DNA from: JAXMAR01 sp046350295
GTDB taxonomy: Bacteria; Planctomycetota; Planctomycetia; Gemmatales; Gemmataceae
Reading direction: 5' to 3'
DNA: 64,000 nt
Assembly (NCBI GenBank): GCA_046350295.1
Contig: JAXMAR010000014.1
Coordinates: 93,864-157,863 of the forward strand
The position numbers and the translations under genes were made by a program. A model generated the notes under the pieces. The model made no database searches and was not told where the DNA came from. It saw nothing but the letters and a program-made list of their open reading frames with translations. The first letter of the stretch is position 1. Every line of letters starts with the position of its first letter. Of the stretch, positions 59,102 to 64,000 are shown in pieces.

Positions 59102-60238
59102 ATGAGAAGGTCCCTGCTTCTGCTCGCCCTCGCTCCGATCGTCCTCGCTCCGGCCTCCTTCGGCCAGGAAAAGAAGCCCCGACTGCGGCTCATCAGCGAC
59201 CGCCACCACGAGCTTTACCTGTCGTTCTGGCCCAAGAGCGACGATCCCTGGCTCAACGCCCTCAAGAAGAAAGACATCATTTTCTACAACGACGACGCGA
59301 TGCCCCCCGCCTACCAGGACTGGGACGGTGGCCTGCCCGGCATCCACAGCCCCTCGTACAACATCAGCGCCGTCCGTTCCGAGCCGATCGGCAACGCCAA
59401 CCGCGAGTTCCCCTGGGGCTCGCCGGCTGGTCTGCAAGACAGCCCCAACTCGAAGGCGTTTCGCTTCGTCTACATTCCCGAAGGGAAGGCGATTCGCTGG
59501 TGGCGCGAGCACTTGCCGCGCGACCGCCAGGCGGCCTTCGTCTGGCAATATCCGGCGGGGACGACGTTCGGCGAGATCCTGCTGGTCACCGATCCGAAGG
59601 GCTACGACCTAGCCTTCGAGATGCGGACGCGGACGCGCTCGGAGAAGGGCTGGAGCGTGAACGTGTTCCGTCCGTTCACGACGCAGGCGGAGCTGGCGGC
59701 CCGCATCAAGGCGCTCGAGCCGAAGTGGAGCGAGAAGACGGCGCTGGCGCAGCTCGTCCGGGGCGAGGCGGAGAAGGAAGGCGTCTATCGCATGGTGAAC
59801 AACCACGACCTGGTGACGATCGACGCGACCGCCCTGTCGACCTCGCTGCCGGCGATCGACGAGGACCTGGTGCGCAAGCTGCTCGACACGCCGTTCAAGT
59901 CGGCGCTGGGACAGGAGTGGAAGCGGACCAAGGACGGGACGGAGGCCTACGCGCCGACGACGGAAGCCGAGTTTCACATCGTGCCGAAGGGTTACAAGGG
60001 GGGCTTCATCGCGGCGTCGAGCACGTCGTGCATGCGCTGCCACGATTCGACCCTGAAGCACGCCCGCGACTTCCAGGCCTCCCGCGACTGGTACGGCCGG
60101 GTGCGCGGCTCGGACAACATCTTCTCCTTCCACATCTTCGAGCCGAGCTGCATCAGCTTCAACGGCTTCAGCCAGACCCCGGCCCTCAGGCGCGAGCTGG
60201 TGAACGCGGGGCTGTTGAAGGAGTGGAACGAGGAGTAA
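59102..60238 (+). CDS. Secreted monoheme cytochrome c-like protein (378 aa)
   Basis: The start is ATG 59102 after GGGAGGAACC; signal peptide MRRSLLLLALAPIVLAPASF. A single heme motif CMRCH is at residues 310-314, near the end. The preceding 300 residues (HHELYLSFWPKSDDPWLNAL; FVYIPEGKAIRWWREHLPRD) form an unrecognised domain. A periplasmic redox role is inferred from the heme site. A terminator follows. Confidence 0.7.
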   Translation: MRRSLLLLALAPIVLAPASFGQEKKPRLRLISDRHHELYLSFWPKSDDPWLNALKKKDIIFYNDDAMPPAYQDWDGGLPGIHSPSYNISAVRSEPIGNANREFPWGSPAGLQDSPNSKAFRFVYIPEGKAIRWWREHLPRDRQAAFVWQYPAGTTFGEILLVTDPKGYDLAFEMRTRTRSEKGWSVNVFRPFTTQAELAARIKALEPKWSEKTALAQLVRGEAEKEGVYRMVNNHDLVTIDATALSTSLPAIDEDLVRKLLDTPFKSALGQEWKRTKDGTEAYAPTTEAEFHIVPKGYKGGFIAASSTSCMRCHDSTLKHARDFQASRDWYGRVRGSDNIFSFHIFEPSCISFNGFSQTPALRRELVNAGLLKEWNEE

Positions 60239-60269
60239 GGAGACCGCGTAAAGACGATCGCAAGAATGC

Positions 60270-60310
60270 AGGCGAGCCCGCGACGGCGCGGCGCTCGCCT
60301 TTGTTCTTTT
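60270..60310 (+). terminator. Intrinsic terminator
   Basis: AGGCGAGC (60270-60277) pairs with GCTCGCCT (60293-60300) and is followed by TTGTTCTTTT. It is 32 bases after the cytochrome stop. Confidence 0.65.
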
Positions 60311-60374
60311 CGGTCGAGGTCAACCCCGTCGTTCGCGCCGCGGTTGCGTCCCGCCGCGCGACGTTCATGCCTTC

Positions 60375-63119
60375 TCAATCGACAAACACGAACTCATTGG
60401 CCAGCAACAGCGCCTGCGCGTACTCCTCCCAAACCCCAGCCGCTGGCGTCGTGCCCAGGAACTCCCGCGCCAGCGCCGTCTCGCGTTTGCCCGGAGCTCG
60501 CCCATAGAGCAGCCGATAGAGCCGCGCCACCTTCGCCGCCGTTTCCTTCTCCGCCGCCACTTCTTTGCGAGCCAGCAGACCTTTCGCGTTCTCGCGCACG
60601 AACGGGTTGTTCATGAAGAACAGGGCTTGCGGCGCGACGGTCGTCACGTCCCGCCCGGGGCTGCTCGCGTCCGGGCTGGGGAAGTCGAAGGTGCGGTAGA
60701 CGCTCGGCACGTTGAGGCGGTCGAGGAAGCCGTAGAGGGTGCGGCGGCGGTTGCCGGGGGAGAGGACGTCCTTGACGGAGGGGCCGCCGATCTTGGCGTC
60801 GAGCCGGCCGGAGACGGCGAGGAGGGCGTCGCGCATCGCCTCGAAGTCGAGGCGGCGGCGGTTCATCTTCCAGAGGAGGACGTTCTCCGGGTCGACCTTC
60901 TTCGCCTCCGGCCGGTCCTTGCTCTGCTGTCGATAGGTGGCGGAGAGGAGGATGAGCCGGTGCAGCTTCTTGATCGACCAGCCGTTCTCGACGAACGAGG
61001 TGGCGAGGTGGTCGAGCAGTTCGGGATGGGAGGGCGGATCGCTGCGCAGGCCGAAATCGCTCGGCGTGCGGACGAGGCCGACGCCGAAGTGATGCAGCCA
61101 GACGCGATTGACGAGGACGCGGGCGGTGAGTGGGTTCTTGGGGTCGATGATGGCCCTGGCCAGGTCGAGTCGGCCGCTGCCTTTTTCGAAGGGCCTGGCG
61201 TCCGGCGTCTTGAGGAAGGAGACGAACTGGCGCGGGGCGGGTTCGCCGAGGTTATTCGGGTTGCCGCGGAGGAAGACGCGCGAGACAAAGGGCTCCGGCA
61301 GGTCTTCGAGGACGTTGGCGCGGGCCGGGGCGCCGGGGCCGGTGGCGCGCCACTTCTCCAGCTCGCCGCGCAGCTTCTGCAAGATCGCCTGCGAGGCGCG
61401 ATCGGGCAGCAGCGAGAGATCGCCATAGGGAAGGAAGGCGACGTTGGCCGCGGCGTTCGGCGCGTAGAAGACGAGGCGCAACTCTTCCTCGGCGGGATCG
61501 GCCAGCTTGCCCGCGCCGCGCTTCGCCGCCTCCTGCCATTTCTTGTCGATGGCGGTCAGCAACGTGGAATAGGCCTCCGCGAGCTTGGCCATGTCCTTCG
61601 GCCGCTGTTTCTCCAGGGCCTCGCGCACCAGGCGATTCACGCTCTTGTCCTTCAGCGCCGCCTCGAGCGTCGGCGCCCACTTCGCCGCGCTCTCCTTCTC
61701 CGGCAACGCGGCGAGGGCGTGCCATGGAGCGAAGACCGGATCCGCCTTCTTCGCCCGCCGCTCCAGGTACTTTTGCCAGCGCACGATCATCGTCGGATTG
61801 AGGTCCTTGCCGTCGGCGATCAGCATGAAGTCCTCGGTGCTCGGGGCGTCGCGCAGGGCGTGGGCCGCCACCAGGTACTCGGCGACGCGCTTCCGCGCCC
61901 CGCTCACCAGCTCCTCGTGCTTCTGCTTCACGAACTCCGTCAGCTTCCCCTCCAGCTCCTTCAGCTTCTTGTCGAACTTGACGTACTCCTCCGTCTTCGG
62001 CTCCGGCTCGAACAAGGGGGGCACGGTCGGCTCGGCGCAGCTCGCGAACACGCCGTAGAGCCCGTAATAGTCCTTGCTGGAGATCGGATCGAACTTGTGG
62101 TCGTGGCAACGGCCGCAGGTCACGGTGAGGCCCATGAGGCCGCGCGTCACGACGTCGATGCGGTCGTCGAGGATGTCGTGCTGGTTGTTCATGAAGCGGC
62201 CGCCGATGGTGAGGAAGCCGAGGCCGGTGAGCGGACGCTGGTCGGGGCCGAGGCCCAAGCGATCGGCGGCGAGCTGCTCGAGGACGAAGCGGTCGTAAGG
62301 CTTGTCCTCGTTGAACGAGCGGATGACGTAGTCGCGGTAGGTGTAGGCCCAAGGGAACTCGGCCTGCTCGAAGAAGACGTAGCCCTTGGTGTCGGCGTAG
62401 CGGGCGACGTCGAGCCAGTGCCGGCCCCAGCGCTCGCCGTAGTGGGGAGAGGCGAGCAACTTGTCGACCAGCTTGGCGTAAGCGTCCGGCGCCGTGTCGG
62501 CCTCGAAGGCGCCGACCTCCTCGGGCGTTGGGGGCAGGCCGATGAGATCGAAGTAGAGGCGGCGAATGAGGACGCGCTTCTCGGCGGGCGGCGAGGGCGT
62601 CAATCCTTTCTCCTCGAGCTTCGCGAGGATGAAGGCGTCGACGCTGGTCTTGCCCCACGCCCCGTCCTTCACGGTCGGCATGGGGGGCTTGCGGACCGGC
62701 TGAAACGCCCAGTGCTTCTTCCACGACTCGTCCTTGGCGACTTCGACTTTCTTCTCGACGGGCCACGGGGCGCCCATCTTCACCCACGCGGACAGGTCGG
62801 CGATGGCCGCCGCCGGCAGCTTCGCCTTGGGGGGCATCTTCCGCTTTTCCGCATAGCCGATGGCCGCGATGAGGGGACTCTTTTCCGGATGGCCGGGAGC
62901 GAGCGCCGGGCCGTTGTCCCCGCCTTCCAGGAGGGCGGCGCGGGAATCGAGACGCAGGCCGGACATCTGCTTCTTGGGTCCATGGCAGGAAAAGCAGTGC
63001 TCCGCGAGGACGGGGCGGACGCGGCGCTCGAAGAAGTCGAGCTGCTCCGGGGACGGCGTCTGGGCGGAGGCGGCGGGGACGCAAAGGCAGGCGTATAGGA
63101 AAAGGAGAGTGCGAAGCAT
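60375..63119 (-). CDS. Planctomycete cytochrome C / DUF1549 / DUF1553 protein (914 aa)
   Basis: The signal peptide MLRTLLFLYACLCVPAASA is followed by a PSCyt1 cytochrome domain with CFSCH at residues 42-46 and the ligand segment RKMPPKAKLP. DUF1549 (about 150-360) shows FDLIGLPPTPEEVGAFE, then HYGERWGRHWLDVARYADT. DUF1553 (about 640-880) shows NPLTARVLVNRVWLHHFG and the planctomycete motif ATYRQQSKDRPEA. These large periplasmic proteins are near-exclusive to Planctomycetes and related phyla and occur beside sulfatases and DUF1501 genes; neither is seen here. Function is unproven, probably redox-linked polymer turnover. Confidence 0.9.
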   Translation of the reverse strand: MLRTLLFLYACLCVPAASAQTPSPEQLDFFERRVRPVLAEHCFSCHGPKKQMSGLRLDSRAALLEGGDNGPALAPGHPEKSPLIAAIGYAEKRKMPPKAKLPAAAIADLSAWVKMGAPWPVEKKVEVAKDESWKKHWAFQPVRKPPMPTVKDGAWGKTSVDAFILAKLEEKGLTPSPPAEKRVLIRRLYFDLIGLPPTPEEVGAFEADTAPDAYAKLVDKLLASPHYGERWGRHWLDVARYADTKGYVFFEQAEFPWAYTYRDYVIRSFNEDKPYDRFVLEQLAADRLGLGPDQRPLTGLGFLTIGGRFMNNQHDILDDRIDVVTRGLMGLTVTCGRCHDHKFDPISSKDYYGLYGVFASCAEPTVPPLFEPEPKTEEYVKFDKKLKELEGKLTEFVKQKHEELVSGARKRVAEYLVAAHALRDAPSTEDFMLIADGKDLNPTMIVRWQKYLERRAKKADPVFAPWHALAALPEKESAAKWAPTLEAALKDKSVNRLVREALEKQRPKDMAKLAEAYSTLLTAIDKKWQEAAKRGAGKLADPAEEELRLVFYAPNAAANVAFLPYGDLSLLPDRASQAILQKLRGELEKWRATGPGAPARANVLEDLPEPFVSRVFLRGNPNNLGEPAPRQFVSFLKTPDARPFEKGSGRLDLARAIIDPKNPLTARVLVNRVWLHHFGVGLVRTPSDFGLRSDPPSHPELLDHLATSFVENGWSIKKLHRLILLSATYRQQSKDRPEAKKVDPENVLLWKMNRRRLDFEAMRDALLAVSGRLDAKIGGPSVKDVLSPGNRRRTLYGFLDRLNVPSVYRTFDFPSPDASSPGRDVTTVAPQALFFMNNPFVRENAKGLLARKEVAAEKETAAKVARLYRLLYGRAPGKRETALAREFLGTTPAAGVWEEYAQALLLANEFVFVD

Positions 63120-63150
63120 CGGAGGACTCGAAAAAGGACAACCGGCAGGC

Positions 63151-63381
63151 TCATCGCCGCGCCCTCGCGAGCGCTCGGGCTTTGATCTCCTCCCACGGCG
63201 TGACGGCGTCAGGCCGCGCGATGCTGTCGGCGAGACGCCGTTTCAGTTCCTGCCGTTGCGTCGCGCTGACAGGCCGCTCGGCGACGTCCTTGGAAACGCT
63301 CTCCCAGAGCGCTTCGGCCAGAGCGATGCGTTCTTCCACGCTGAGACGATCAAGAGCCAACTCCTGTAGAGTCGGAACCAT
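63151..63381 (-). CDS. Addiction-module antitoxin component (76 aa)
   Basis: TLQELALDRLSVEERIALAE, then ALWESVSKD, and the C-terminal WEEIKARALARARR match the short putative addiction-module family (TIGR02574-like). Its partner is usually a RelE/ParE toxin directly downstream, but here the next gene on the strand is the cytochrome/DUF1549 gene, so it appears orphaned. Confidence 0.7.
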   Translation of the reverse strand: MVPTLQELALDRLSVEERIALAEALWESVSKDVAERPVSATQRQELKRRLADSIARPDAVTPWEEIKARALARARR

Positions 63382-63596
63382 GAGAAGGTCTCCAAACAGA
63401 GAGCGAATGTGGTGCTATGGTATCATGTTCTTGAACCTCATGCCATGAATGGCGACCGATGCGCGAGATCCCCAGTTTCTCGCTTGCATTGCGTCCCTCG
63501 TGAAAGTACAAACGAGGTATCACTCGCTTTGCAACCCCGGGGCTCGCGCCGCCGGGGCTCGCCTTTTTCCTCAACTTCCTCTCAGGGGGCCTCTCC

Positions 63597-64000
63597 ATGG
63601 CGCGCCGAACACGCCGCACGTTTCTCAAGACGCTCGCCGCCGCAGCTACCGTGACTGTGGCCGGCACCAAGTCGTCCGGCCGGGTCATCGGGGCCGGCGA
63701 TACCATCCGCATCGCCGTCGCCGGCCTGCACGGCCGGGGCTCCGCCCACGTCGGCGGCTTCGTCGGCCAGCGCAACGTGCAGATCACGTATCTCGTGGAC
63801 CCCGATAGCCGGACCTTCGCGGCGCGGCTCGCGACCGTGCGCGACCGGGGGGGCAACACGCCGCGGACCGTCGCCGACATCCGCACGGCGCTCGAGGACC
63901 GCAACGTCGACGCCATCTCGGTCGCGACGCCGAACCACTGGCATTCGCTGATGACGATCTGGGGCGCCCAGCACGGCAAGCACGTCTATGTCGAGAAGCC
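63597..64000 (+). CDS. Gfo/Idh/MocA family oxidoreductase, N-terminal part
   Basis: The start is ATG 63597 with AGGGGG upstream; the gene runs off the right edge (134 residues visible). MARRTRRTFLKTLAAAATVT is a twin-arginine (TAT) export signal. The Rossmann segment IRIAVAGLHGRGSAHVGGF has the GxxxRG dinucleotide loop. The second motif VDAISVATPNHWHSLMTI and EKP at the end are canonical. Secreted Gfo/Idh/MocA enzymes oxidise or rearrange sugars with a tightly bound NAD(P) and are abundant in planctomycetes. Confidence 0.85.
   Translation, partial: MARRTRRTFLKTLAAAATVTVAGTKSSGRVIGAGDTIRIAVAGLHGRGSAHVGGFVGQRNVQITYLVDPDSRTFAARLATVRDRGGNTPRTVADIRTALEDRNVDAISVATPNHWHSLMTIWGAQHGKHVYVEK

Overview
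The window reads as a chromosome segment of a Gemmataceae-type planctomycete. It is GC-rich and has the hallmark families: a DUF1559 pilin-like protein, a planctomycete cytochrome protein with DUF1549/DUF1553, a cytochrome c-WD40 protein, a PPC-domain protein, short lipocalin-like paralogs of the Gemmata type, Uma2 nucleases and a Gfo/Idh/MocA oxidoreductase with a twin-arginine leader. LptD-like and KdsB proteins point to an outer membrane carrying Kdo-containing LPS. No tRNA, rRNA or CRISPR array was found.

Left edge (1-3.2 kb): the start of an acetamidase/formamidase leaves the window. It is followed by a two-gene hypothetical cassette bracketed by copies of a GAATTAAGCCGTTTGCC repeat, a small lipoprotein and an AAA+ ATPase, all on the minus strand.

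Phage-like module (3.4-22.6 kb): plus-strand HK97-type head genes (large terminase, portal, prohead protease, major capsid, head-tail connector, small structural proteins, holin-like protein) and a ParB-like / ABC ATPase-GNAT / HTH / zinc-ribbon end. No tail, integrase, repressor or replication gene is recognisable. Cargo sits between the head genes: a secreted TPR protein, an NlpC/P60-like three-gene cassette, a secreted histidine phosphatase, two secreted lipocalin-like proteins and a secreted trypsin-like protease. Terminase, portal, a BppU-like protein and the holin-like protein are frameshifted; the capsid, protease and connector are intact. Nearly every gap is filled with dispersed repeats of about ten families. 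Several of these families abut start codons and some have entered coding sequence.

Host region (22.6-64 kb): a small-protein/DUF2335 pair, acyl-CoA dehydrogenase, VOC and CoxG-like proteins, the cytochrome-WD40 and PPC proteins, a Ser/Thr kinase, a possible toxin-antitoxin pair, LptD, DUF433, DUF58, a hypothetical pair, GatA, a toxin-antitoxin pair with a frameshifted toxin, a very large LamG/propeller/cytochrome/ThuA gene broken by a repeat, Sua5, an MGDG-synthase-like glycosyltransferase overlapping a frameshifted VOC gene, Nudix, KdsB and a strikingly Cys/Met-rich small protein. Then come pyrC-uma2-pyrB, a pair of small secreted paralogs leading into a DUF1559 gene, an Rrf2 regulator, two cytochrome c proteins, an orphan antitoxin and the start of an oxidoreductase.

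All function calls rest on reading motifs and family resemblance by eye; no database search was run. Frameshifts are inferred from protein-like sequence continuing in another frame and could be assembly errors.
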